From Staphylococcus americanisciuri (GTDB lineage: Bacteria > Bacillota > Bacilli > Staphylococcales > Staphylococcaceae): a DNA stretch of 64,000 bases. Positions within the stretch are counted from its first letter, which is position 1. Each line of letters begins with the position of its first letter. The notes below the pieces were generated by a model. The model did no database searches, had not been told where the DNA came from, and saw only the letters and a program-made list of their open reading frames with translations. The position numbers and the translations under genes are program-made. The DNA is taken from the NCBI RefSeq assembly GCF_024814435.1, contig NZ_JANUXY010000001.1, forward strand, positions 186,001-250,000, written 5' to 3'. Shown in pieces: positions 47,847-56,892 of this stretch.

Positions 47847-48665
47847 ATGAAAATTGTATTTTATGGGGCAGGCAACATGGCACACGCAATATTTACAGGC
47901 ATAATTAACTCTAAAGTGTTATTACCAGAGAATATTTATTTAACAAATCGTTCTAATGAAGCAGCGCTACAGCAATATCAGTCAGACCTTGGAATTAATT
48001 ATAGCTATGATGATGCAAGTCTGTTAAAAGATGCAGATTATGTATTTATAGGCTCTAAACCACATGATTTTGACGATTTAGCTGTACGCATAAGACCACA
48101 CGTGGATAGTAAAAACAAATTTATCTCAATCATGGCTGGATTAACTATCTCGTATATTCGAGAAGCATTGGATATCACGAATCCAATTGCACGCATTATG
48201 CCGAATACGAATGCACATGTAGGACACTCAGTGACGGGTCTTAGTTTTTCGGCGAATTTTGATCCTATGTCAAAAGATGAAGTGTTGGAAGTTATCAATG
48301 CTTTTGGTTCAGCCATTGAAGTAAAAGAAGATCATTTGCATCAAGTGACAGCAATTACAGGAAGTGGTCCTGCATTCTTATATCATGTGTTCGAAAAGTA
48401 TGTCGATGCCGGAACTAAGCTTGGGCTTGATAAATCACAGGTAGAAGAATCGATTCGTGAATTGATTATTGGAACAAGTAAGATGATTGAACGCTCTGAT
48501 TTAAGCATGGAACAATTGCGCAAAAATATCACATCTAAAGGTGGTACAACACAAGCAGGTCTTAACGCTTTGGCGAATTATGATATTGAAGGCATTTTTG
48601 TTGATTGTTTAAATGCGGCTGTAGAGCGCAGTGTGGAATTATCTGAACAAGAGGAAAGCGATTAA
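47847..48665 (+). CDS. proC: Pyrroline-5-carboxylate reductase
   Basis: Last step of proline synthesis. The 272-residue protein has VFYGAGNMAHAIFTGII (NADPH fold), IARIMPNTNAHVGHSVTGL and the signature ITGSGPAFLYHVFEKYVDAG...ITSKGGTTQAGLNAL (about 165-245). The start ATG is preceded by GAGGAAGTG. It is convergent with rnz and shares a terminator. Confidence 0.95.
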   Translation: MKIVFYGAGNMAHAIFTGIINSKVLLPENIYLTNRSNEAALQQYQSDLGINYSYDDASLLKDADYVFIGSKPHDFDDLAVRIRPHVDSKNKFISIMAGLTISYIREALDITNPIARIMPNTNAHVGHSVTGLSFSANFDPMSKDEVLEVINAFGSAIEVKEDHLHQVTAITGSGPAFLYHVFEKYVDAGTKLGLDKSQVEESIRELIIGTSKMIERSDLSMEQLRKNITSKGGTTQAGLNALANYDIEGIFVDCLNAAVERSVELSEQEESD

Positions 48666-48673
48666 ATATAACT

Positions 48674-48707
48674 AGGCGGAGAACCAAAAAATGGAGTGTC
48701 TCCGCCT
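48674..48707. terminator. Convergent terminator of proC and rnz
   Basis: AGGCGGAGA / TCTCCGCCT is a 9-bp GC-rich stem, with TGTTTG to the right and A/T-rich sequence to the left. Confidence 0.75.
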
Positions 48708-48722
48708 GTTTGTTTAATCATA

Positions 48723-49640
48723 TTAAAAGCGATAAGCATCAAAGTCTTGAACAAATTGAAAAGATTGGCTGTGCGATGATTTAAGTTGCTGTTCAATGGT
48801 TTTGATGTCGTCCTTTGTATATCGGTTACTAAGATGTGTGAGTAAAGCATGCTGAGTCTGCGCATGTTCAATCAATTGTAGGACATCCTCGATATGACTA
48901 TGGTGATAATCATTTGCCAGTTGTTTGTCCCCATCTATATATGTCGCTTCATGAACCATTACATCGGCATTTTGTGCCAGAGCTTTTTCGTTGTCACATG
49001 GTTTTGTATCTCCAAAAATAGCAACGATGGGTCCTTTTTTATCAGGTGCTTTAAAATCGTGCGCATTATAGACGATCCCTTCATATACAAAAGTATCTTG
49101 GTTTTTCACTTGCTGATACATCGGTCCTGGTTCCATACCAATGGCTTTTAATTTGGCAACGTCTAGTGTACCAGGTGTACTTGGTGCGGTAACACGATAG
49201 CCATAACAAGGCACACCATGGTTGAGCGGGCGTGCTTGAACTTGGAAGCCATCAATAGTGAGATCCAGTTGTTGATCAATTTCAATAATTTGAAGCGGAT
49301 AATTGAGGTGTACATGTGTCAATGATAAGCTTGTTTCAACAAAAGCTTTAATGCCTTTAGGACCAACAATTGTCAAAGCTTTACCTTCCCCACCCTGAAA
49401 TGAACGGCTTGTCAGTACTCCAGGTAAACCATATACATGATCGCCATGCATATGTGTAATAAAAATATGGCTAACCTTCCCCAGTTTAATGGTGTGATGT
49501 AAAATCTGATGTTGTGTAGCTTCTCCTACGTCAAATAACCATATATTTGTTTGATAAGGTTCTAATTTGAGTGCAATTGATTGTGTGTGGCGGTCTTTGG
49601 TAGGTAGCCCTGCGCTCGTTCCGAAAAAAATGATTTCCAT
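48723..49640 (-). CDS. rnz: Ribonuclease Z (tRNA 3' processing)
   Basis: Metallo-beta-lactamase-fold nuclease trimming tRNA 3' trailers that lack encoded CCA. The 305-residue protein has [15 protein letters not shown], the zinc motif [16 protein letters not shown] (about 58-73), the exosite-like [26 protein letters not shown] and [11 protein letters not shown]. The length is normal for the short form. The ATG at 49640 follows GGAGGCG. Confidence 0.95.
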   Translation of the reverse strand: MEIIFFGTSAGLPTKDRHTQSIALKLEPYQTNIWLFDVGEATQHQILHHTIKLGKVSHIFITHMHGDHVYGLPGVLTSRSFQGGEGKALTIVGPKGIKAFVETSLSLTHVHLNYPLQIIEIDQQLDLTIDGFQVQARPLNHGVPCYGYRVTAPSTPGTLDVAKLKAIGMEPGPMYQQVKNQDTFVYEGIVYNAHDFKAPDKKGPIVAIFGDTKPCDNEKALAQNADVMVHEATYIDGDKQLANDYHHSHIEDVLQLIEHAQTQHALLTHLSNRYTKDDIKTIEQQLKSSHSQSFQFVQDFDAYRF

Positions 49641-49800
49641 TGTTACGCCTCCTTAGCACTTATCCTATCATAGATTATAGTTGAACCGCGCCCAAAAATA
49701 TAGCATGATATAATTATAATAAAGCAGAATATATGACCATATAGCGCTCTTGTTTTATAATGAGAACGTAAAACACTACGAAGAATTGAGGTTTTGAATC

Positions 49801-51285
49801 TTGAATAAGACACATAATCATATTCCAGCGCTTATTACAATTTTTGGTGCGACCGGTGATTTAAGCCACCGTAAACTATTTCCATCGCTATTCCATTTAT
49901 TTCAACAAGATAATCTAGATGACAGAATTGCGATTGTAGGTATTGGTCGTCGTCAATTATCAATTGATGATTTTAGAGCACAAGTCAAAGCATCAATTCA
50001 AGCGCATGTCCATGATACGAAACATTTAGACCAGTTCATGCAACATGTTTTTTATCAACGATTAGATGTTAACAATGAAGAAAGCTATCAAGAATTGCTT
50101 ACATTGAGCAATCAATTAGATAGACAGTTTTCTCTTGATGGCAATCGCCTATTTTATCTGGCAATGGCACCACAGTTCTTTGGGGTTGTGACAGATTATC
50201 TGAAAGCTTCAGGGTTAACAGACACAACCGGTTTCAAGCGTCTAGTGATTGAAAAGCCATTCGGTACGGATTTGAAATCTGCCGAAGCACTTAACGAACA
50301 AATAAGACGTTCATTCAAAGAAGAAGAAATCTTTCGTATCGACCATTATTTAGGAAAAGATATGGTACAGAACATTGAAGTTTTACGCTTTAGTAATGCG
50401 ATGTTCGAGCCATTATGGAACAACAAATATATTTCTAATATTCAAGTAACCTCATCTGAAGTTTTAGGTGTAGAGGATCGTGGTGGCTACTATGAATCGA
50501 GCGGTGCGTTAAAAGATATGGTACAAAACCATATGTTACAAATGGTCGCATTGTTAGCAATGGAGCCTCCTATTAGCTTGCATAGTGATGACATTCGTTC
50601 AGAAAAAGTTAAAGTCTTAAAATCATTAAACATTTTAGAACCTGAAGAAGTGAGACATAACTTTGTACGTGGTCAATATGATGCTGGTGAGATAGAAGGT
50701 CAAAGTGTTGTTGGATATAGACAGGAAGACAAAGTGGCTGAGGATTCTACTACCCCTACATTTGTTGCCGGTAAAGTCATGATCAATAATTTCCGCTGGG
50801 CAGGTGTCCCATTCTATATTCGTACGGGTAAACGTATGAAACGTAAATGCATTCAAGTCGTTGTAGAATTTAAAGAAGTACCAATGAACTTGTATTATGA
50901 TAAGGATCAGCATTTGGACTCAAACTTACTTGTTATCAATATTCAACCAAATGAAGGTGTATCGATACATCTTAACGGTAAAAAATATGTGCAAGGTATT
51001 GAGACAGAGCCTGTACAATTATCTTATTCAATGAGTGCACAAGATAAAATGAATACAGTCGATGCTTACGAAAATCTTTTGTACGATTGCCTTAAAGGAG
51101 ATGCGACAAACTTTACACATTGGGAAGAGTTAAAATCAACTTGGAAGTTTGTTGATGTGATTCAAGACGCATGGAACAAGTTTGAACCAGAGTTCCCAAA
51201 TTATACATCAGGCACAAATGGCCCGTTAGATAGTCACCTGTTATTAAGTAGAGATGGCTTTAAATGGTGGGAAGACATTCAATAA
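49801..51285 (+). CDS. zwf: Glucose-6-phosphate 1-dehydrogenase
   Basis: First oxidative pentose-phosphate step, giving NADPH. The 494-residue protein has TIFGATGDLSHRKLFPSLF (NADP fold), the substrate motif EEIFRIDHYLGKDMVQNIEVLRF (about 173-195, with the catalytic His shortly after) and FYIRTGKRMKRKCIQV. The start is TTG with GAGG nine bases upstream. Divergent from rnz; gnd (third enzyme) lies nearby on the other strand. Confidence 0.96.
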   Translation: MNKTHNHIPALITIFGATGDLSHRKLFPSLFHLFQQDNLDDRIAIVGIGRRQLSIDDFRAQVKASIQAHVHDTKHLDQFMQHVFYQRLDVNNEESYQELLTLSNQLDRQFSLDGNRLFYLAMAPQFFGVVTDYLKASGLTDTTGFKRLVIEKPFGTDLKSAEALNEQIRRSFKEEEIFRIDHYLGKDMVQNIEVLRFSNAMFEPLWNNKYISNIQVTSSEVLGVEDRGGYYESSGALKDMVQNHMLQMVALLAMEPPISLHSDDIRSEKVKVLKSLNILEPEEVRHNFVRGQYDAGEIEGQSVVGYRQEDKVAEDSTTPTFVAGKVMINNFRWAGVPFYIRTGKRMKRKCIQVVVEFKEVPMNLYYDKDQHLDSNLLVINIQPNEGVSIHLNGKKYVQGIETEPVQLSYSMSAQDKMNTVDAYENLLYDCLKGDATNFTHWEELKSTWKFVDVIQDAWNKFEPEFPNYTSGTNGPLDSHLLLSRDGFKWWEDIQ

Positions 51286-51301
51286 TACGTATTAAAATTG
51301 G

Positions 51302-51331
51302 CTAAGTTACATAATTCTTCGTGTAACTTAG
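51302..51331 (+). terminator. Terminator of zwf
   Basis: CTAAGTTACA / TGTAACTTAG is a 10-bp perfect stem followed by TCTTTTTTG, 16 bases after the zwf stop. Confidence 0.9.
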
Positions 51332-51416
51332 TCTTTTTTGATTTATAATGGTTTATATGACTGGTTATTAGAATTATACATATTCTAATTAACTTATTAA
51401 GTAAGGAGGGACAAAT

Positions 51417-52271
51417 TTGGACGTCATCAAACATGTACAACAAGCTATTGTATATATTGAAGATCATCTTCTTGATGCATTCGATTTTCAAACATTGAGT
51501 GATTACGTTGGGATTTCTCCTTATCATTTGGAACAATCGTTTACAATGATTGTTGGATATACCCCTTTTGAATATTGTCGTGCGAGACGTTTATCATTGG
51601 CAGCAAAAGATTTAATTCATGGGGCGAATCGACTCATTGATTTGGCAAAGCGTTATCGATATCCGGATGCTAATGCGTTTGCACATGATTTTAGCGATTA
51701 TCATGGTGTGTCACCTTTACAGACCAAAACAAAGCAAGAACAGTTAAAAATACAAGATCGTTTATATTTAAAGCTGACAACAACATCTAATCCACCGTAT
51801 CCATATCGCTTGGAACAAATTGGTGATTTTTCATTAGTTGGTCATTCACGTTTTATACCGACTGCGCAGTTAGATAATCATTTTATTATTCCAGATTTTC
51901 TTGAAGACTTACAATCTGACGGGCGTTTGCAGGACTTGATACGGTATAACGATCGCAGTCCGCATGAACTTTTCGTCGTTAGTTGCCCGCTTGATCAAGG
52001 ATTGGAAGTATTTGTAGGTGTCCCAAGTGAACGTTTCCCAGCACATCTTGAAGATCGTTACTTATCTGAACAACAATTTGCGGTGTTTAATTTGCAAGGA
52101 GAGATTGACTTTGCGACGAGTGAGGCATGGCATTATATTGAAACAAGTTTGCAACTGACCTTGCCGTATGAGAGAAACAGACTTTATCTTGAGGTCTATC
52201 CGCTTCAGATTTCATTTGAAGATGCATTTACAAAGATACAATTGTGTGTGCCAGTTAATGTTGATGAATAG
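51417..52271 (+). CDS. AraC-family regulator with GyrI-like effector domain
   Basis: A 284-residue transcription factor. N-terminal AraC-type double helix-turn-helix: IEDHLLDAFDFQTLSDYVGISPYHLEQSFTMIVGYTPFEYCRARRL, then AKRYRYPDANAFAHDFSDYHGVSP (to about 100). The C-terminal half resembles AraC effector-binding (GyrI-like) domains, ending YERNRLYLEVYPLQ. Such proteins bind small molecules; ligand and targets are unknown. The start is TTG with GGAGGG upstream. Its place between zwf and gnd is suggestive but not proof of regulating them. Confidence 0.88.
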   Translation: MDVIKHVQQAIVYIEDHLLDAFDFQTLSDYVGISPYHLEQSFTMIVGYTPFEYCRARRLSLAAKDLIHGANRLIDLAKRYRYPDANAFAHDFSDYHGVSPLQTKTKQEQLKIQDRLYLKLTTTSNPPYPYRLEQIGDFSLVGHSRFIPTAQLDNHFIIPDFLEDLQSDGRLQDLIRYNDRSPHELFVVSCPLDQGLEVFVGVPSERFPAHLEDRYLSEQQFAVFNLQGEIDFATSEAWHYIETSLQLTLPYERNRLYLEVYPLQISFEDAFTKIQLCVPVNVDE

Positions 52272-52307
52272 AAGTCAACAATAGTTGAGTACGAGGCGAA
52301 ACAACCT

Positions 52308-52356
52308 AAAAAAGCTGCATGTTATTAAAGTAATACTTTATAACACGCAGCTTTTT
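52308..52356. terminator. Convergent terminator of the AraC gene and gnd
   Basis: AAAAAGCTGC-TGTTAT-AAAG pairs with CTTT-ATAACA-GCAGCTTTTT, a long stem with A-run and T-run flanks suited to both strands. Confidence 0.88.
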
Positions 52357-52365
52357 ACTATTTAT

Positions 52366-53769
52366 TTAATTTGTCCATTGTGTATGGAATGTGCCTTCTT
52401 TGTCTTTACGTTGATACGTATGTGCACCAAAATAGTCACGTTGTGCTTGAATTAAGTTTGCTGGTAGGTCTGCACTTCTATAGCTATCATAGTAGTTAAT
52501 ACTTGCAGCAAATCCTGGAATTGCGACCCCATTTTGCACACCCATTGCAACAACATCACGAAGCGCTTGTTGGTAATCTGTGACAATCTCTTTGAAATAG
52601 TCATCAAGGAGTAAGTTTTGCAAATTCGCATCTTTGTCATAAGCGTCTTTAATTTTTTGTAAGAACTGTGCACGAATGATACAACCTTCACGCCAAATCA
52701 TCGCTAATTCGCCTAATTGTAAGTTCCAGTTGTTTTCTTCACTTGCCGCTTTCATCTGGTCGAAACCTTGTGCATATGAGCAGATTTTACTCATGTATAA
52801 TGCGCGGCGAATCTTTTCTAAAAATGCATCTTTATCCCCTGTAAAAGCAGCTTCTGGTCCATTTAATAATGTTGATGCATGCACACGTTGATCTTTAAGT
52901 GATGAAATAAAGCGCGCGAATACAGACTCAGTAATAATTGTAAGTGGTGCACCAAGTTCTAAAGCGTTAATTGATGTCCATTTACCTGTTCCTTTTTGTC
53001 CAGCTTTATCCATGATTTTTTCAACAAGTGGTTCGCCATTTTCATCAAGTTTTGTGAAAATGTCTCCTGTAATTTCGATCAGATAACTTTCAAGTTCACC
53101 AGTATTCCACTCTTTGAAAGTTGCTGAAATTTCTTCATGATTCATACCGAGTAAATTTTTCATCATATTGTAGCTTTCAGCAATGAGTTGCATATCCGCA
53201 TATTCAATACCGTTGTGTACCATTTTTACATAGTGACCTGCGCCGTTTGGACCGATGTAAGTGACACATGGTGTGCCGTCTGCCGCTTTAGCAGAAATAG
53301 ATGCTAAAATATCTGCAACTTTTTCATAGGCTTCTTTTTGACCACCTGGCATCATAGAAGGACCAGTTAATGCGCCAACTTCTCCACCAGACACGCCTGT
53401 ACCAATGAAATTAATACCACTTTCAGCAAGCGCTTTGTTACGTCGGATTGTATCTTGATAATTTGTATTACCGCCATCGATGAGGATATCATCTTTATCT
53501 AATAATGGTAATAATGTGTCGATTGTTTTATCTGTTGCTTCGCCAGCTTTAACCATTAATAAAATCTTACGTGGTTTTTCGAGGGATTGAACAAATTCTT
53601 CAATAGAATATGTTGGAACGATATTTTTTCCTTCTGATTCTTTGACCATGAGATCTGTTTTGTCAGCAGAACGATTATATACAGAAACACTATATCCACG
53701 TGACTCAATATTCCATGCCAAATTTTTTCCCATAACCGCTAAGCCGATTACACCAATTTGTTGTGTCAT
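52366..53769 (-). CDS. gnd: 6-phosphogluconate dehydrogenase (decarboxylating)
   Basis: Third oxidative pentose-phosphate step, giving ribulose 5-phosphate and NADPH. The 467-residue protein has [21 protein letters not shown] (NADP fold), [21 protein letters not shown] (about 125-145), the catalytic Lys in [22 protein letters not shown] (near 184) and [21 protein letters not shown] at the C terminus. It is a single-gene unit. Confidence 0.97.
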   Translation of the reverse strand: MTQQIGVIGLAVMGKNLAWNIESRGYSVSVYNRSADKTDLMVKESEGKNIVPTYSIEEFVQSLEKPRKILLMVKAGEATDKTIDTLLPLLDKDDILIDGGNTNYQDTIRRNKALAESGINFIGTGVSGGEVGALTGPSMMPGGQKEAYEKVADILASISAKAADGTPCVTYIGPNGAGHYVKMVHNGIEYADMQLIAESYNMMKNLLGMNHEEISATFKEWNTGELESYLIEITGDIFTKLDENGEPLVEKIMDKAGQKGTGKWTSINALELGAPLTIITESVFARFISSLKDQRVHASTLLNGPEAAFTGDKDAFLEKIRRALYMSKICSYAQGFDQMKAASEENNWNLQLGELAMIWREGCIIRAQFLQKIKDAYDKDANLQNLLLDDYFKEIVTDYQQALRDVVAMGVQNGVAIPGFAASINYYDSYRSADLPANLIQAQRDYFGAHTYQRKDKEGTFHTQWTN

Positions 53770-53849
53770 ATGCTACTTACCTCTCTTATTATAAAGTACG
53801 GGTTAATTGTATCATATATTGTGTTTTCAAACACTTATACTGCGCAATA

Positions 53850-54959
53850 TTATGCAATCTCAATAAGTTTTAATACATAGGCCACAAGATCTATCATCGA
53901 TTGAATGGCAATGCGTTCACTCGTTGTATGAATTGCTTCATAGCCAACGCCTAAAATAACAGTTGGGATACCGAACTGACTAATGATATTACCGTCTGAA
54001 CCACCGCCACCGATTGTTGCTGCACCACTTAAACCTAAAGACTTAGCGGCAGTTTGTGCTTTTTGATAAACAACCTCATCTTCACCTACAAGGAATCCTG
54101 GATATGATAGCTCTGTTGTGACATCAGCATGACAACCGAAAGATTGAGCCGTCTCTTTGAATGTTTGTGCCATATGCTCAGTCTGTGCATAAATCTTTTC
54201 CTCAGAATGCGAACGTGCTTCAGCCCATATATTGACTAAATCAGTGACAATATTGGTTGGTCCCCCACCTTCAAACTTACCGATATTTGCTGTTGTTTCA
54301 TAATCAATCTGACCCAACTTCATGCGACTAATAGCTTTGGCCGCCATATTGATAGCACTGATTCCCTTATCAGGCGTGCTTGCATGTGCTTTTTTACCAT
54401 GAATTGTTGCTTGAATCTGCATTTGATAAGGTGCACCAATCGTGAAATCTCCAACTGGCACTGACGAATCAATAGCAAATCCATAGGCTGCATCAATCAT
54501 TTCTTTGTCTAAGGCTTTCGCTCCAATTAAGCCAGATTCTTCACCCACTGTAATGATGAACTGAAGTTGTCCATGTGGTAGTTTTTGCTCTTGAATAATA
54601 TGTAAAGCTTCAAATATTACAGCAAGTCCTGCTTTATCATCTGCGCCTAAGATTGTAGTCCCATCAGAACTAATAATGCCATCTTTAATAATCGGCTGGA
54701 TATTTTTACCAGGTACTACTGTATCCATGTGACTGGTAAAATAGATTTTTTCTTTTGATTCGTCTATAGCAGGTAAAGTACAAATTAAATTATTTGCACC
54801 GAAACCTGTTTTGTTTTTGGCATCATCTTCTTGCACTTGAAGACCTAGTGCTTCGAATTTTTCTTTTAAAATCGGTTGGATATTCCCTTCTTGACCAGTT
54901 TCCGAGTCAATCTTGACTAACTCGATAAAAGTATTGACTAAACGTTCTTGATGAATCAT
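53850..54959 (-). CDS. M20-family peptidase (PepT/YqjE-like)
   Basis: Zinc aminopeptidase of the M20 family, probably acting on small peptides. The 369-residue protein has FTSHMDTVVPG (first zinc His-x-Asp, near 77-79), ILGADDKAGLAVIFEALH (bridging Asp), VGEESGLIGAKAL (catalytic Glu-Glu near 141) and the dimerisation domain. The terminal metal ligand lies in IHTTSERIAIQSM. The exact substrate is unclear; family members are annotated tripeptidase T-like. The ATG at 54959 has a GGGGG ribosome site. Confidence 0.9.
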   Translation of the reverse strand: MIHQERLVNTFIELVKIDSETGQEGNIQPILKEKFEALGLQVQEDDAKNKTGFGANNLICTLPAIDESKEKIYFTSHMDTVVPGKNIQPIIKDGIISSDGTTILGADDKAGLAVIFEALHIIQEQKLPHGQLQFIITVGEESGLIGAKALDKEMIDAAYGFAIDSSVPVGDFTIGAPYQMQIQATIHGKKAHASTPDKGISAINMAAKAISRMKLGQIDYETTANIGKFEGGGPTNIVTDLVNIWAEARSHSEEKIYAQTEHMAQTFKETAQSFGCHADVTTELSYPGFLVGEDEVVYQKAQTAAKSLGLSGAATIGGGGSDGNIISQFGIPTVILGVGYEAIHTTSERIAIQSMIDLVAYVLKLIEIA

Positions 54960-55036
54960 ATATAAGCCCCCTTTTTATTACATAACTAGTGTATCGAACT
55001 TCGTCATATTTGCAAAATGAATGCTTCTATCACCAC

Positions 55037-55066
55037 TTGTGTATCGCATTTTGGTAATGTTATAAT
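55037..55066 (+). promoter_or_regulatory. Promoter of the Prli42-like gene
   Basis: TTGTGT (55037-55042), 18 bases, TATAAT (55061-55066), about 47 bases ahead of the small ORF, whose own ribosome site is GGGAGG. Confidence 0.65.
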
Positions 55067-55113
55067 TTATTTTAATCATGAATTGACAATAAATTCAAAT
55101 CAATGGGAGGCAT

Positions 55114-55221
55114 ATGAACGTGCAGAGTAAGAAGATAAGAAAAGTACTATTAATTGTTATGTTAGTTGCGATTGTTGTATCTCTAATACTTACAGGTGTT
55201 GCTCCTTTATTGAACACGTAA
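55114..55221 (+). CDS. Prli42-like single-pass membrane microprotein
   Basis: A 35-residue protein: MNVQSKKIRKVLLIVMLVAI, then VVSLILTGVAPLLNT. It has a basic N terminus, one hydrophobic helix (about 11-30), then a short polar end. It matches the pattern of Prli42, the membrane anchor for the stressosome described in Listeria (basic start, VxxxMLxAIxxSxxLxG core). It has a ribosome site, a good promoter (55037-55066) and a strong terminator right after. Staphylococci are not known to have the full stressosome, so its partner here is unclear. The product is a prediction. Confidence 0.8.
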   Translation: MNVQSKKIRKVLLIVMLVAIVVSLILTGVAPLLNT

Positions 55222-55234
55222 TATCGAAAATGGT

Positions 55235-55275
55235 AAAAAGGATGTCCACGATTCATTGGGTGGGCATCCTTTTTA
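55235..55275. terminator. Convergent terminator of the Prli42-like gene and the YqjA-like gene
   Basis: AAAAAGGATGTCCAC / GTGGGCATCCTTTTT is a 14-15 bp stem with one G-U pair, flanked by A-run and T-run. Confidence 0.9.
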
Positions 55276-55278
55276 ATA

Positions 55279-56259
55279 TTAGGTCACTTGATGATACAGT
55301 TTCAATGAACCGAACTTAGACTTGATGTGTAAGTACTCTTCCGTATCATATAAAATCTGGATGATACTAGAACGGGTATATAGTTCATCATGTGTTTGTG
55401 GCAATGGGAGGTCATCTATTTGTAGACGAATCTCATACAGCAGATGTAAACGCATTGCGGTATAGTTGTTTTCATTTACATTGTCTGCCATTTCTTTAAA
55501 CAATGTTGCTAGCTTTGGCAGTAAGGGATCATCGACTGTTATGAGCTGTAAGCTATGATGGATACGCTGCAAAATCTCAACTTGATCTTGGCGCATATCA
55601 AAGTAATGATAGTAGCTATTCTCATTGCGGACGAAATGATTTTTAACATCTCTAAAAGCAATCGATTTGGCTTGTTGAATGGAGAGTAATAATTGATTGA
55701 ACGACAGGTCTGCTTGCTGGATATTTTTAATGCACATGGTACTGTATGTTTCAAAAATGTGACGAATTTGTGTTTCGATATTATTTTGATAGTCTGTCAA
55801 TGCTTTTTCGAAACTTGGCATAATCGTATTCATAATAAAAGCGATTGATAGGCCGACAACGAGTAACATCACTTCATTTAACATCAGACTCACGTCAATG
55901 ACATCAGCATTAAAAAAGTGAAGCAAGATAACAATACTTGTAACGACGCCTTCTTGTGTGTTGATTGTGACGGTCAAAGGAATAAATAACAGTACGATAA
56001 GCCCGAGGACCCATGCATGTTGACCGAGCAGTGGGAAAATGGTTGCACCAAATCCAATGGCGATTAGACATGAAACAAAACGAGAGAATATGGCATGGAC
56101 AGAATGCATTTTAGTATCTTTAATACATAAGACTACTAAAATAGCACTAGATGCATAATTATCCAGTCCAAGAAGTTTGGTGATAATTACACCTAGTGCC
56201 ATGCCGACTGCGGTTTTAATCGTTCGCCACCCAATTCGGTATGGATTCAAGCGGAACAT
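55279..56259 (-). CDS. Aromatic acid exporter family protein (YqjA-like, DUF939)
   Basis: A 326-residue integral membrane protein. The N-terminal half has about six hydrophobic segments (ALGVIITKLLGLDNYASSAILVVLC and following, to about residue 145). A soluble helical C-terminal half of about 180 residues follows. The arrangement matches the ArAE_1/DUF939 family related to aromatic acid exporters; transport has not been shown for staphylococcal members. It is encoded 12 bases after brxB, so probably co-transcribed. Confidence 0.83.
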   Translation of the reverse strand: MFRLNPYRIGWRTIKTAVGMALGVIITKLLGLDNYASSAILVVLCIKDTKMHSVHAIFSRFVSCLIAIGFGATIFPLLGQHAWVLGLIVLLFIPLTVTINTQEGVVTSIVILLHFFNADVIDVSLMLNEVMLLVVGLSIAFIMNTIMPSFEKALTDYQNNIETQIRHIFETYSTMCIKNIQQADLSFNQLLLSIQQAKSIAFRDVKNHFVRNENSYYHYFDMRQDQVEILQRIHHSLQLITVDDPLLPKLATLFKEMADNVNENNYTAMRLHLLYEIRLQIDDLPLPQTHDELYTRSSIIQILYDTEEYLHIKSKFGSLKLYHQVT

Positions 56260-56271
56260 ATGGTCAGCTCC

Positions 56272-56709
56272 TTACTCTGCGGCACAATATTTGTCAAATA
56301 AATGTTGTAATTGCGTGATAACGTCCATGGTATCGTGACCTTCGATTTGATGACGTTCAATCATCTCTGTGATTTTACCATCTTTCAATAAAGCGAATGA
56401 TGGACTTGATGGTGCATAACCTTCGAAGTAATCACGTGCACGTTGAGTTGCTTCTTTGTCTTGACCGGCAAAAACAGTTACCAATCGATCTGGTAAGACA
56501 TCATAGTGTAAGGCATGTGACGCTGCAGGTCTTGCCATTCCACCAGCACAGCCACATACTGAGTTAACCATCACCAGTGTCGTCCCCTCTTTTTTAAATA
56601 CGCTGTCAACTTCTTCTGCTGTTGTTAATTCTGTATAGCCGGCACGTATCATTTCTTCACGTGCTTGTTTAACAACATTATTCATATATAAATCAAAACT
56701 CATATCCAT
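56272..56709 (-). CDS. brxB: Bacilliredoxin BrxB (YqiW)
   Basis: Thioredoxin-fold protein that removes bacillithiol from S-bacillithiolated proteins. The 145-residue protein has the CGC active site in [22 protein letters not shown]-like sequence ([14 protein letters not shown], Cys near 53 and 55), [30 protein letters not shown] and [20 protein letters not shown] at the start and YDVLPDRLV identify BrxB rather than BrxA. The ATG at 56709 has GGAGG nine bases upstream. Works with BshA and YpdA. Confidence 0.94.
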   Translation of the reverse strand: MDMSFDLYMNNVVKQAREEMIRAGYTELTTAEEVDSVFKKEGTTLVMVNSVCGCAGGMARPAASHALHYDVLPDRLVTVFAGQDKEATQRARDYFEGYAPSSPSFALLKDGKITEMIERHQIEGHDTMDVITQLQHLFDKYCAAE

Positions 56710-56779
56710 TGGTATCTACCTCCGTCATTTGACTATTTCTATTCTACTAAACGTATACACACAATTCAATTTTCAAAAC

Positions 56780-56838
56780 TGTGGAAGCGGGGCAGATACC
56801 TCATTTTCTAAAAAGATACCGTTTCCCGTCCCACACTC
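56780..56838 (-). terminator. Hairpin after bkdB, repeat family 2
   Basis: On the minus strand GTGGGACGGG..GGTATC pairs imperfectly with GGTATCTGCCCCGCTTCCAC around the loop core TTTTTAGAAAATGAG, the same core as 31702-31720 and 43606-43620. It lies about 55 bases beyond the operon end; no good U-run follows, so its terminator role is uncertain. Confidence 0.5.
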
Positions 56839-56892
56839 AGTTACTGCCTTCTACATCATTAATGGGTTTGCTGTTAGTACCCTAAGTATCAA

